Part shown: in pieces, positions 47,490 to 58,529 of the stretch | Layout: each line of letters begins with the position of its first letter | Position numbering within the stretch: the stretch's first letter is position 1 | NCBI GenBank assembly: GCA_013399115.1 | Contig: VXAA01001397.1 | Span: forward strand, 33,136-97,135 | DNA length: 64,000 nt | Direction: 5' to 3' | DNA from: Anseranas semipalmata | Taxonomy: Eukaryota; Chordata; Aves; Anseriformes; Anseranatidae | Made by a program: the position numbers and the translations under genes | Notes under the pieces: model-generated | Databases searched by the model: none | What the model was told of the DNA's origin: nothing | What the model saw: the letters and a program-made list of their open reading frames with translations, nothing else

Positions 47490-50279
47490 TAATTCTTTCA
47501 GACAATATTCATTTCTCTTTTTATGTTCTATGAGTTTGTCTCCATCTCCCACATCACAGGCAAATATCACAGAATATGGCAGCATGGAATAAGCCTAAAA
47601 ATGTTTACACAAACCAATGTTCAAATTGTTTGTGGGTCCATGGGTGAAATACTTTTTCTAGTGGATTACAACGTACACAAATAAATATGCTGCTCCCTGT
47701 AAATTAAAGTTTCTATCCCTCATTACATCCTATCTTCCACTTCAACGTCTGAGTGCCTCACCTACACCAGGAGTTGATACAAAGAGTCACCACGGATGAG
47801 ATGATTGGACAGAGGTGAAGGCGGGATGTTCCCTCTTGCTGCTGTTAAGGGATAGAATAAAAATTATCCCGTAAGAAATCTTTCCTACCCATGCTGAATT
47901 TTCAGGACTGGTATTTTTCCATGTCCCACACTGACTATGTGATACCACCCTTACAAGCCTGCTACTTCTGGAAGGGTTACTTGACCTGCCTGGAGTTAGT
48001 CACAGCTTGAGGGAGCAGGTAGTAATGACCTACCAGGCTGCAAGTCCTGAAGGTCTCCCTGTTTTTCTGGAAAGGGTGGGGAAGCCCTTCCTCCCCACAG
48101 GAGAAGGAGTAACTTCATTTTTTTTTTTTTTTTCATTAGTTTGATTGTTTTCTCTGTTCTTTTACTTCTGGTTTTCAGCATCTGGGGACATGGGCTCTTT
48201 GGTGCTGAAGACACAGAGAGGTTTTGATTTCAGCTGGGTCCTCTGGCTCTGCTGTGACAAAAAGAAATGATGGCAAATGCAGAAAATTACCCTCTTAGCT
48301 GGAGACGAGCTCAAGAAACATTTGTGTCCAGTCAGGTACTCTGTTGAATTCTAATTTCTCAAAGGGACTTAGTTGGCTTTAGGTCATCTGGGAGCCTTAT
48401 TTAAGAAGATATCAAAATAGATGACCATTAAGAGGTATGTTTCTAACGTCTTCTAAATTTCTATATGTCTGCAGTGATGTGGGTGTCAGAAAAAATGTTT
48501 TCAGGGTATCCTTTAAAAGGCAGAAATTGAGTGTACTCTTGGCCTTGCCTAAAACAGTTTAAAGAGACCTTTTTTTTTTTTNACCAGTGTTTCTCTCCTT
48601 CATACTAGCAAAGATCTTCAGTCCTCTGAGATTTTCAGGGTATGAAGCTTTGAACAGGCAGTGGTGAAAATAATTAATTTTGGGGTCCCATGTCATTCTG
48701 CACAGCAGCTATACCAGTGGAATCTTAGCTTGATCTTCTGTGTCTTACTGCTATAGCTAAGTGCCTGGCTTGGGATTTTGGCCCAGAAAATGCTGCCAAG
48801 GGAAATCATTTATTAACAGAGCCCTTGAGAGCAGGTGGCAGAGCCAGCTCTTTAGGCCACAAATGTTGGGTGAACCTCCCACCAAAAAGCACCTTCCCAG
48901 GGCTCCATACCTGTTCAGTGCTGATCCATCTTCTCCCTGTTCATCCACTCAGACTTTGACTACAGAGTCCCAGTCTCCATATGACCTCTACGTCCCTCCC
49001 TTAGTCTTTGGCCCCAGAACCAGGTGATATTTCATCTGCTGACAGAGCAACCCCACAGTGGCACAATCATAAATATGAGGTCTCTTCAGGGAGTGTCTCA
49101 TGAACAATTTCACAAATGGGGGGGGAGAAGCAACAGTGACAACCTGATATCTTCCTACGAAAAAACCATCAGCTTCTGGCAGCAAAATTAGCTCAGACTG
49201 AAACTCCTTTTAGGAGAAAAATTCAGGGGTGGAGGTAAACACTCAAGTAACCCCACTTACTTCAAATCTATATCAGAGCCCAAAGACCTTTAGTTGGAAA
49301 CTGAGAAGCACTGTGGTAGTAGTGTAAAAAAGCTGAAATCAGTTAACTTCACTAAGGAACCATATATCTCTATTGTTATAAATCCACCACTTTATGCTTC
49401 CTCTTAATTCATTTTAAGCACCAGTCTCTCATCTGTTGTAAATGACCATAAAAATCATTAAAGTCTTTGGCTTCATAAGTCTCAAATAACATTATTATAA
49501 AGAAGATATTATATGTTAACTATCTATTTTTCTGAGATTCTTATACTTTCTCTCTCCATCTGTTCCCTCTAATTCTGTGCCACAGCTTCCTGCTTTCTGT
49601 TTTGATGGTATTTAGGTACTAGAAATCTATAATAATAGAAAACCAGACACGCACACTTCATGGTGGCACTGTGCTGCAGGAAAACATCTCAGTTTTATTA
49701 TTAATGGGTGTACACTGATTTCCATTGGTCTTTCAATGCAAACTGGTAGTTGCACTAAGAATAATTCCATCTAGAGTTTACTTACAAAAGTCTAGAGACT
49801 AGGTGAGACCAGGGTTACAATGGGAGCAAAAGCAATATAAATGTTTCTGAAAGGTGATGAAGAAAACCCGGCATAAAATTCTTGTGAAAATCTGTCTTAC
49901 GTGTCTGTACTTTTAGTTTTTAGGCATTTCTTTTTTCATCTGTAAGAGAGCGATGAAAACAATGACATCAGAATGAACTTTACAGTGCAGACACTGAACA
50001 ATAAATCTATGCAGAGAATGATAGTAATATATCACCGTCTGCTCTGGACTCACGTTACTCATTCAGGATGTACAAGGAGTGTTACTTTGCTTTTAACCTT
50101 TCAAGGATACTCCATTTTCATTAATTCATCCCTTGTCTTCATCCTCCCTGCTCCTTTATGCAAGAATGGAGAGAAGCAGCACAGGTCCCATTGCATGGCA
50201 AAGGGTAAAGTGTTAGCCTGTGCGTACAAACAAGATGCTAACACATGCACACAGCTAGACAGGAAGTCCTGGGGTGATA
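47490..50279. other. unique non-coding sequence
   Basis: No gene is recognised. T16 lies at about 48119-48134, and T11 followed by an undetermined base at 48571-48582. A weak MIR-like phrase (TTTTTTCATCTGTAAGAGAG) is at about 49929-49948. Confidence 0.45.
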
Positions 50280-50880
50280 AAAGTAAAGCGGCGCTCAGTT
50301 TTCGTAAGCTCCCAGGTCCCTAATGAATCAGTGAGGTATGATTTCAGGCTGTGTGTCCCCCCTCCACAGTGAACGGCAGCCAGCACCTCTGAGACTGAGA
50401 TGAATCGGACTCTGACGTCTGACGGCGTGGAGCTGAGTGCTGGCAGTGTCTGTCGCGTGGGATGGCTAATTGTGTCCTGACTTCTGCCTGCGGAGGGGCT
50501 GAACTGACCTCGCTAATCCGGGATGGTGCCCGGGGAAGGGGGGGCAGCTGCTGGCTCTGGATGTTCCACTTTGATACAGGAGAGCAGTAGGGCAGAGCTT
50601 GTGAGTGCTAAACCTGCAGAGGGAATTGGGTCTGGTTTGCCCTGGATACAGCTTCAAGTTAAGGCTTCAGATCAGTTCCTGCTGGAGTAGAAATGAGAAC
50701 TAGAGGAGTTAAATGAACAAAAGGGGCAGTAGTGTGTGACTCCGTGTGCACCGGTCCCCCCATTTGCACTCCCAGAGGGAATGACATTTTGATACCTATA
50801 TAGGGGGAACTGAACCCGATCCCCCACTCCCTGAGTCACTCTCCATTAGCTCGTGTTATAATCAGATGTCTTTCATGCTG
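50280..50880. promoter_or_regulatory. CpG-richer patch with homeodomain/CRE/AP-1-like sites, unproven
   Basis: Between 50280 and 50560 there are roughly 14 CpGs, far more than in neighbouring unique sequence. Motifs read by eye are TAATGA at 50321, a near-CRE TGACGTCT at 50413-50420, TAATT at 50467-50471, TAATCC at 50514-50519 and TGAGTCA at 50832-50838. It has no repeat signature. It could be a conserved enhancer or a weak promoter. No gene start is identified beside it. Confidence 0.25.
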
Positions 50881-51972
50881 AAGGTGGAGAGTAACGGGAA
50901 AACGCCCTGTTACCTCCACAAGAGTGTCTGGAAGGTCATCCTCATTCCTGTAATGGAGACTCATGATGGAAATTGGATATGCGTAAATCTACAAGGATTC
51001 CTTTCCTCAGCATGGGAGCAGCATCTGCTTTGGCAGCCTGGACAACAGTGACCAGATCAGCCTCCTCATAATGCAAGGCACTGCATTGTTTCTGCTAATC
51101 CTTCCCAGAGCTTCTCTCTGGGAATCTATAATTCCATGAACAGCTTAAATTGGCACTGCTTCCAAAAGACGCCATTCCAGCTGTTTGCGTGCTCACGTGG
51201 TAAGCCAAAACAGGGAGAGGATTCTGCTGAAAATGAAACATTTTTTGTCATTGTTTTTGCTGGGTTTACTGGTGGCCAGTGTGGGACAACCTTGGGCAGA
51301 AGCAAGCAGGCAAGGGCAAGAGGAGGAACTGCTGCCTGCAGGAACAATGCTGGCTCCATGTTCAGTGAACCACAGCCTGAAGTTTCATTCTGATTGCCGT
51401 AGCTGCAATTTTTCTTCTGCAGTGTATCAAGTTACTTGTGCAGTGCTTTATTCTTATTTCATATTCGATCTGTAAAAGGAATTTTCAGATGGAAAAATTG
51501 CCATGAGTGTATCTTCCTGGAGGTGCCTTTCTTTCAAGCCAGTATAGATGAAATTCATTTCCAGGATAGGCTTCTTTTTTTCAAGTGAATTGCAGAGCTC
51601 TCTAAGAAATGCCAACTCCCATCTCCTTGGCGCAAGCTTCTGCTTGTTACTTTCAGAGTAATGCAGCCCTGTTTTTCCAGAGAACACTGAGCAACAGTTA
51701 CCGTGCAAGATCTGCAGACATCAAGGCTTAGGACACACCTGTATCTAATATCTGTAAAATACAGCTATTTATCCCAAGCATAGCAGTATATCATTGTGAA
51801 TGCTCTGCCTCTGAGGAAAGAGAAAAGAAACCAATAGAAATGAACTCACACAATCATCTAATCATCTTTGGTTTGGCAAGTATCACTGTTTAAGATTTGA
51901 TCAACTGTAATGTTTATCCAGCTCTCCCCTTTCAAATCAGGGAAGCAAAAATAAAAGAAATATAAATGTTCC
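50881..51972. other. unique non-coding sequence
   Basis: Short open frames only. CACGTG at 51194-51199 is followed directly by GTAAGC, a donor-like word, without a convincing exon before it. Confidence 0.4.
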
Positions 51973-51980
51973 TTTTAAAA

Positions 51981-52002
51981 AAAAATAATAATTATTATTT
52001 TT
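51981..52002. repeat. perfect 22-bp AT palindrome
   Basis: AAAAATAATAA is followed without a loop by its exact reverse complement TTATTATTTTT. It lies in an A-rich run that starts at 51977. Confidence 0.95.
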
Positions 52003-52003
52003 A

Positions 52004-54754
52004 GCAAAGCAGAGATCACACCATGCTTGTTTCAAAGTACTACTTGGGACCCAACATCCATACTAGCCCTTCTGGATCCAACACATCTTTGCACATGAAA
52101 GGGTTGCTGTTGGTCTTGTAACTGAGTTTCACAAGTAAATATGACTTGGCATAATGATTTGCAGTTTACAGTTTCTGATATGGTTTATGGGTCGTACCAG
52201 CTTATCAGGTCTCTTAAAAAATACAGCTCACCTCACCTCTGACTTATCTGTCAGGCAGAAAACAGAGTAATACTTCTATTTACTTCTTCTTTCTCATGTT
52301 GGTTTTGGGAGTTCAGCACCGCACTTGTACCATGGTAGTTGTGCAAGGACTCCTACAGGAGGTGGGAGATGGCTTTGCCTTCTCTCAGGAGGCTGATTTG
52401 GACACCAGTGTCCAGAGCACTAAAGAAGATGCTTTGGAAAGTGCCAAAATGTATGACACCCTTTTCTTGCCTCTTCTGTGGACATGACAGTGTCCTTTCC
52501 CCTCTCCACCTCCCCATTCAGCACAAATAAAGCCTGGCTGTAACATGGGCTTATGGACACAAAGACAAGGGGTAAGAGGCTGGACTCAGTTGCCAAAATG
52601 TAAGTATGTAGTGGTAATTGAGCTGCTCAAGGGATCAGAGATAACCCCACATGGCTGGCAGATATGTCACCAGACCCTGGGGCTCTCCTGCATGGACAGC
52701 TGGAGGACAAGCAAGATATCTTAGTGCAATCAGATGGCAGGTAACAGCCCGCAGCCTTCATGTCTCTGAATTTCACCTGTGCAGTTACATCCCATGGTCC
52801 TCCAGCCTATTGGCACCACAGACAACTGATTTCCCATCTTTGCTTCTTGTTGGAGCATGAGGTTGATAAGCTACATTGGAAAATATGGATTTGGTACAGC
52901 AGACATGCTCTCCAAGAGTAGATTTTTCACCTGAGCTGGTGACTTCTTATCTTTTCCAGCTAGACAGGATGTCAGTTACTTTGATAACTCCCTTTCCACT
53001 GGGTGGAAATGAAACATTTCAGTCTTAGATGAACAGAGCAGTGTTGAGAGCTATAAAGAAAAAAAAAAAAAANAAAAAAAGTTGTTACAGAGTTTTTGTG
53101 CTGTAACCTCTGTTATTGTGTAAGGATTTATAACATGGACTTACTGGTTTGGGTAGTTAAATACTGCCTATGTAGAAACCTTAGAAGGAGTTGTGCCCAT
53201 ATCCTTGAGTGAAAAAGGCAAAGATTATTTTCAAACAACCAACCAAACAAAAAGAGCATAAGCAATTCCCTAGCTAGTGATAAGCTAAGGAAGAATGAGG
53301 TATATGCCCTCAGGTTTTGCCCTGGACTTCCCACACTCCAGCACCAGCCGCAGGTGCCCTCCCTTTCCCTGTGAAAAAGCAGAGGAACAGTGGAGTGGGT
53401 GGCTCTTTGTCAGCTTCCACCCACAGCTCTCTGAGGATCCCAGGGGAAATGGTGGCTGGCAGCACCTTGTGATAAAAGTCTGTTTCAAACTGTCCTCTGC
53501 AGAAGTTATGGTGCCAGTTTGTTTTATTTAGATTCACAAATAGCATCACCTCTTCAGCTATGGAGGTTAGCTGTGGCCTCAGGGATACCATATTTGACAT
53601 TTTCTTGTCCTAGACAGCTGTCCTGTATCCCTTGTAGTAACCCACACGAGGGATTTTTGAGATGACTACTTTGCATATTCTCATTGCTGCTCTCTTATGG
53701 AAGCACCACCCCTATACCTGATAAGTAGGAAGTGAACTCAGTTTCCTGATGTTACCCATCTCAGTTTCACCTGTTTGTTTTCCAAAGTACAAGAACAGTC
53801 AAGCAGTCTCTGTGTCTCAACAGAGAGACAGCAGACAGTTCAGCCAGGTTGCTTATTGTTTACAAATAATCATATATCACCCAGCATAAAACTTCTCAGG
53901 GAATTTGGTTTCATCATGCAAATCTTTGCCCAGGCCATTTAGGTGAGTGTGATGGAGTGTGAAGCCCTTATAAATAAACAATGTTAAGCAGCAGTTAGCA
54001 AATGCCTCACCCTTCTTTATCTATGCAGAGAACATGTCTTTTCTGTGTAGGAGAGTGCTACAATCATCCTTAAACCTGTTTGGTTGTGTTCTCTTTATTC
54101 CAAACAGCTTCCAGGGTGGGACTGATGCCCAGCAGTGCTTGTTTGTGGGAGTGTGGGGCTGTATGCTTCCTCTGCAGCCTGCCCCAAGCACAACTCACAG
54201 ATCAGGCCTGCAGTATGGCAAGGGCAGGCTGTGTCTTAGAGCGAGAAAAACAGGAACACATGGTCTGACTACTGGTGGAAAGCTAAGGGAGCTACCAGGC
54301 CCTATTCAGTAAGAAGATGAGATAAATTACGTGGACAGTCTGGCCCTATTCTATGAACAATTTCATGTTTCTCCATACATGTTTAGCACAGGGCTAATGT
54401 CTCTTGGCCTCTGGTTTGAAACCCCCAGCTTATGTCCAGATGGGCTGGCAATGCAGTCCTGTTCAGGATTTCTCAGACTACTATTGCCTTTACTCCTTGC
54501 AATGGCTTGACATCCCACTGCTCCATCCTTTACTACAGGGGAATTATGCCCTAAGTCAGATTGCATCCTTGCAGGAGTAAGGACAGTCAGGGGGAATGAG
54601 GACATGCAGGATCTTGTTCAGTAATTATATCTACCAGATCAAAAATGCTGCTCTAAAGTAAACCTCTTTTGCAAGAGATAAATGTTATTATTATTATTAA
54701 TAATTTAGACAGTGCAGTTACCACTTAATGACATAATTGTGCCCTTTGATGGAA
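52004..54754. other. unique non-coding sequence
   Basis: No gene is recognised. An A-run with one undetermined base lies at 53059-53080. ATT repeats are at 54684-54705. Confidence 0.45.
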
Positions 54755-54860
54755 CCTTTTATCCAAGGATCTCAAAGGGTTAGTGGTATGAAGTTGGTGT
54801 TGCTGAACTCCAGGGACAGATGTAGAAACTGAGGCATGTGAAGATTCTTAGTTCACCTTT
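54755..54860 (-). repeat. MIR-like ancient SINE, minus strand
   Basis: TTTATCCAAGGATCTCAAAGG followed by GATGTAGAAACTGAGGCATG and TGAAGATTCTTAGTTCACC follows the reversed MIR-type order of amniotes (ATCCAAGGATCTCAAAGC, then GATGGGGAAACTGAGGCAC, then GAGGTTAAG). Confidence 0.65.
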
Positions 54861-56274
54861 TCAGATAGACTGTGAGGGCCTGTGGCAGATAGCCCATAAC
54901 TCTTCTGCCTCTGTATGCTCTGCCTTTAGCCACAGGCTGAAGATCAGCAACTATAAGACAGAGGAAAGTCTTTACTTCATACTCCTCATGGTGTCTGGGC
55001 TTTCTGATGCACAGAAGATATTGGATCCTGCTCCTTTTTTATCAAGGAGGTTATAAAGGATTCCTGTGCCATAGATACGCCTTGAGTGGTGCAGCTATAG
55101 GTAAAGATAGACAAGAAAATAAAACATTAACCAGAGTCCCATCTAGAGGAAGCTCTTTCTTATTTATTGCACTGTCACTGTTGTTCATTAAAATCAATCC
55201 CTGAAGCTCTCATGAAGCAAAGAAGGCACTTCTTCATGGTAACCCTGCACCTTCAACTTATCCCTGCTGAGTGCTGAATGTCTGCTTGATCACAAATTGG
55301 TTTAACCCTGGATGATAACTAGTGCATGTGATAAAGAGCCGTATGTCAATGTGGTCATTCTCTATATGTAAGAGATTGGGAAGGGAGTTAGCAAACAGTC
55401 CAAGGGCATACTGAGTCAGACTTCGTTCCTGACAACACAGGAGGTCTGTTTCAGGTCAAGGCTGGGGTCACTGACAGGCCAGCAGTAATCAAGTTCCCAA
55501 TGTAAAAACCCTTCATTCACGGCATTGCTGTCCCAGTTCCACTTCCTTAACACCTCATGGGGATAGGACCACCCCCTGCCCCTTCCAGGCACAGAATGGA
55601 AACCAACAGAAGCCAGAGGAGAGGTCTGCCTTCTGAAGGTATTCAGCTCTTCTGGTTTGTTTCCACCTCTCTCTCTGCTCTTCACACACTGCCTCCGCAC
55701 AAGAGCAGCAGGAGGAATTTCTTTCCCTCGCAGAGGCTATTTTTCAAGTAACTTCACAAGAAGCTATCACAGTGCCAAAATAAACAATGTATTTTGATGA
55801 TCAGTATTGCTACAGAGATCTGGATTGAACTTGCCTTTCTTATTATTATTTTTCTCTCTTTGCCCTTTCCCAACCCCTCTCAAAGGCCAGCAAAGCAGTT
55901 GCCTTCCTGAAAGTCCTTGGGTCACTGTGACTCATGGGCGAACTCAGTGCCTGAGACGCACTCTCTGGGGCTGATGGCTGGGCTGTCTGAGGAGGCAGAG
56001 GGTACACAGCTTGCTCAGACACTGATGTTCTATGTTCGGTTGCTGTAGATTCCACAAAATATCAAGCTGATGATGACTTTCTGACTTGCTGGGGCTGAAA
56101 CTCATGCTTTTAGCATTCCCATCCTGATATTTCTCACAGCACCAGAAATAGACATCACCTCAGTATTTTGCCAGGGTGTTACCTGCACTCTTTGTCCAGC
56201 AAGTGTTGCTCTTCAGTGTCATCTGCAGTGTATAGAGGAAGTAAACAAGAGAGAAATACTTTGGGGAATGGACA
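54861..56274. other. unique non-coding sequence
   Basis: No gene is recognised. CATACTGAGTCAGAC at about 55407 recalls an old CR1 end, but the match does not continue. Confidence 0.45.
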
Positions 56275-56618
56275 TTCTACAGTCTACAACTTCCTTGCTA
56301 GGGGGAGTGGAGGGCCAGGCGCCGACCTATTCTCCTTAGTCACCAGTGATAGAACCCACGGCAATGGTGTCAAGCAGAGGCAGGGGAGGTTTAGGTTGGA
56401 CATTAGGAAGAGGTTCTTCACTGAGAGGGTGGTTGCACACTGGAACAGGCTCCCCAGTGAAGTAGTCACTGCACCAAGCCTGTCTGAATTTAAGAGGCGT
56501 TTGGACTGTGCACTTAGTCACATGGTCTAAAATTTTGGGTAGACCTGTGCAGTGCCAGGAGTTGGACTCGATGATCCTTATGAGTCCCTTCCAACTCGGG
56601 ATATTCTGTGATTCTGTG
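56275..56618 (+). mobile_element. CR1 LINE 3' end with ORF2 C-terminus in frame
   Basis: The ORF2 C-terminal region is open up to its stop at 56528-56530 and reads [24 protein letters not shown], then WNRLPSEVV and FKRRLDCAL, typical CR1 end-domain words. The 3' UTR continues with GTGCCAGGAGTTGGACTCG and TCCCTTCCAACTCGGGATA and ends with ATTCTGTG twice (56603-56618). The 3' UTR differs from the copies at 10433 and 60984, so this is a separate subfamily. It is truncated at the 5' end and has no promoter. Confidence 0.95.
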
Positions 56619-58273
56619 ACATTGATTTTTGTTGCCTTTTATGAAGAAGATAGGTCAACTTTGATAGAAAGTAACAGGAAAAAATCCAGTAATGATACCT
56701 GGCAGTTCTCAGGCATCCCTGTGGGTGCATCTGGATCTTAGTGGGAGACAGCCAGTGAGAACATGCTTGCTGAAAAGCTGTATTTCTGCTTCACTCCAAA
56801 TTGCTGATCCAACAGAAGCACCAAGTGGGAGGAGGCAGCGATAGGCAGGGATGTTAAAGGTTGACAAGTTCTCTCAAATCATGTATAGTTAGGCTGAATG
56901 TATTGGGACTGAAAAAAAAGACCCTCTCACCTTGTATCCTGCATCTCACAATGGCCAGCAGTGGATGCACAGGGAACGGTTTACATGGTAATATCCTGAA
57001 TGTGCACCCTGCCCTGCCATCCACTGTCTGTTTGCAGCTCAGGAGCTTTGTGACCCAAGTTGGTTCCCATATTTTTAATAAACCTCAACTTCTTCTTCCA
57101 GGAACCTGTCCAAATGGCCATTAGCACTCTGTGGTGGAAGAGGATTGGGAAAAGAATCTGTAATGGTTTGGGTAGAGGAAGGATCACTACAGGCTAAAGC
57201 TTGCTGCTCCTAAGGACATAAAGGAGCTGGGAAGGGAGCAAATATTAGCTCTAGAGCAGCGGCTGCTGACAGGTGGAGGGTGGCAGCACTATTAAAGGGA
57301 GGCAGCCTGCCAAGTTTTATCATTCAGAGTTAGATGGATTGTAAAGAGATAAAGGTATAAACCATGACAGAGCATCAATCTGTCATTACAAATGCCTCTC
57401 CTTCCACCCATCATTCCCCTTCATAAAAAGTAGGGTGGAGAAAGAAACAGCAACAGTCTGAGACTTAGACCAGAAATCAGAGAACAGTTAGTTCACATCT
57501 GGGAGTCTATGAAGGGGTTTATTATCAGGCTTATCTGGACTTCACACCAACTGAATGGAGGAGTCTGCATGAGGGACTTCAGCAAAAGCAGTGCTTTGCT
57601 ACATCTTTGAGTTCAAAAATTGCTTGCAGTATCCTAAATATTTATTTACTTTGTTTATAATATTTATAATGGTTTTTGTATGCATTCATTGTTTTGGTAT
57701 GAAACTATTTGATATCTTCTCTTTATGTTGACTAGAAGTCATAAACAGCTAGTTATCAAGTTTTGTATGTAATAGCCTAAATGTTTAATTCTGCAAAGTC
57801 TTCCCCAGTTGTTCAGGAGACATGAATTTTTGGCCTCTGACAAAGAGTTACTATTAAGTTCAGAAAGAAATAGAGTATTGTGTGTTATAGCCCCAGCACT
57901 ACCTTCTCATCTATCATAGGCAGGCTTTAACCAGGTTTAAAGCAGACCATGCATTTTTCACTTCCACCGTATTCCCCACAGCCTCAACGCAAAGCTTCCA
58001 AACTCATCAGTAGTCCATGCTTAGAGTGTCAGCTTTGTCCTCAGAGAATGGTTTTCAGAAGGCAACAAACAAGAAAATAAAACCAGGCAGTAATTTGGCA
58101 CGTTCCTACATTTGCTGCAATAAGTTTCTGCTCTGAAACTGCCTCCAGGGCCCATGCTGTTCCATTTACTGCCATCACACAACACTTGCGCAGCTTTAGT
58201 TTCACAACAGTCAGCAGGTGCAGTGACGTAGGGTGCACTACACTGTCAGCAAATCACATTTAAATTAGGAGTT
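56619..58273. other. unique non-coding sequence
   Basis: No gene or other repeat is recognised. Confidence 0.45.
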
Positions 58274-58419
58274 AGAGAAGAGAAGAGAAGAGAAGAGAAG
58301 AGAAGAGAAGAGAAGAGAAGAGAAGAGAAGAGAGAAGAGAAGAGAAGAGAAGAGAAGAGAAGAGAAGAGAAGAGAAGAGAAGAGAAGAGAAGAGAAGAGA
58401 AGAGAAGAGAAGAGAAGAG

Positions 58420-58451
<32 letters not shown>

Positions 58452-58496
58452 AAAAGAAAAGAAAAGAAAAGAAAAGAAAAGAAAAGAAAAGAAAAG

Positions 58497-58528
<32 letters not shown>

Positions 58529-58529
58529 G
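58274..58529. repeat. (AGAAG)n/(AAAAG)n polypurine microsatellite
   Basis: About 158 bp of AGAAG units with two phase slips (AGAGAAG) is followed from about 58432 by about 98 bp of AAAAG units. The strand is pure purine for about 256 bp. Frames across it encode only repeats and are artefacts. Confidence 0.97.
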
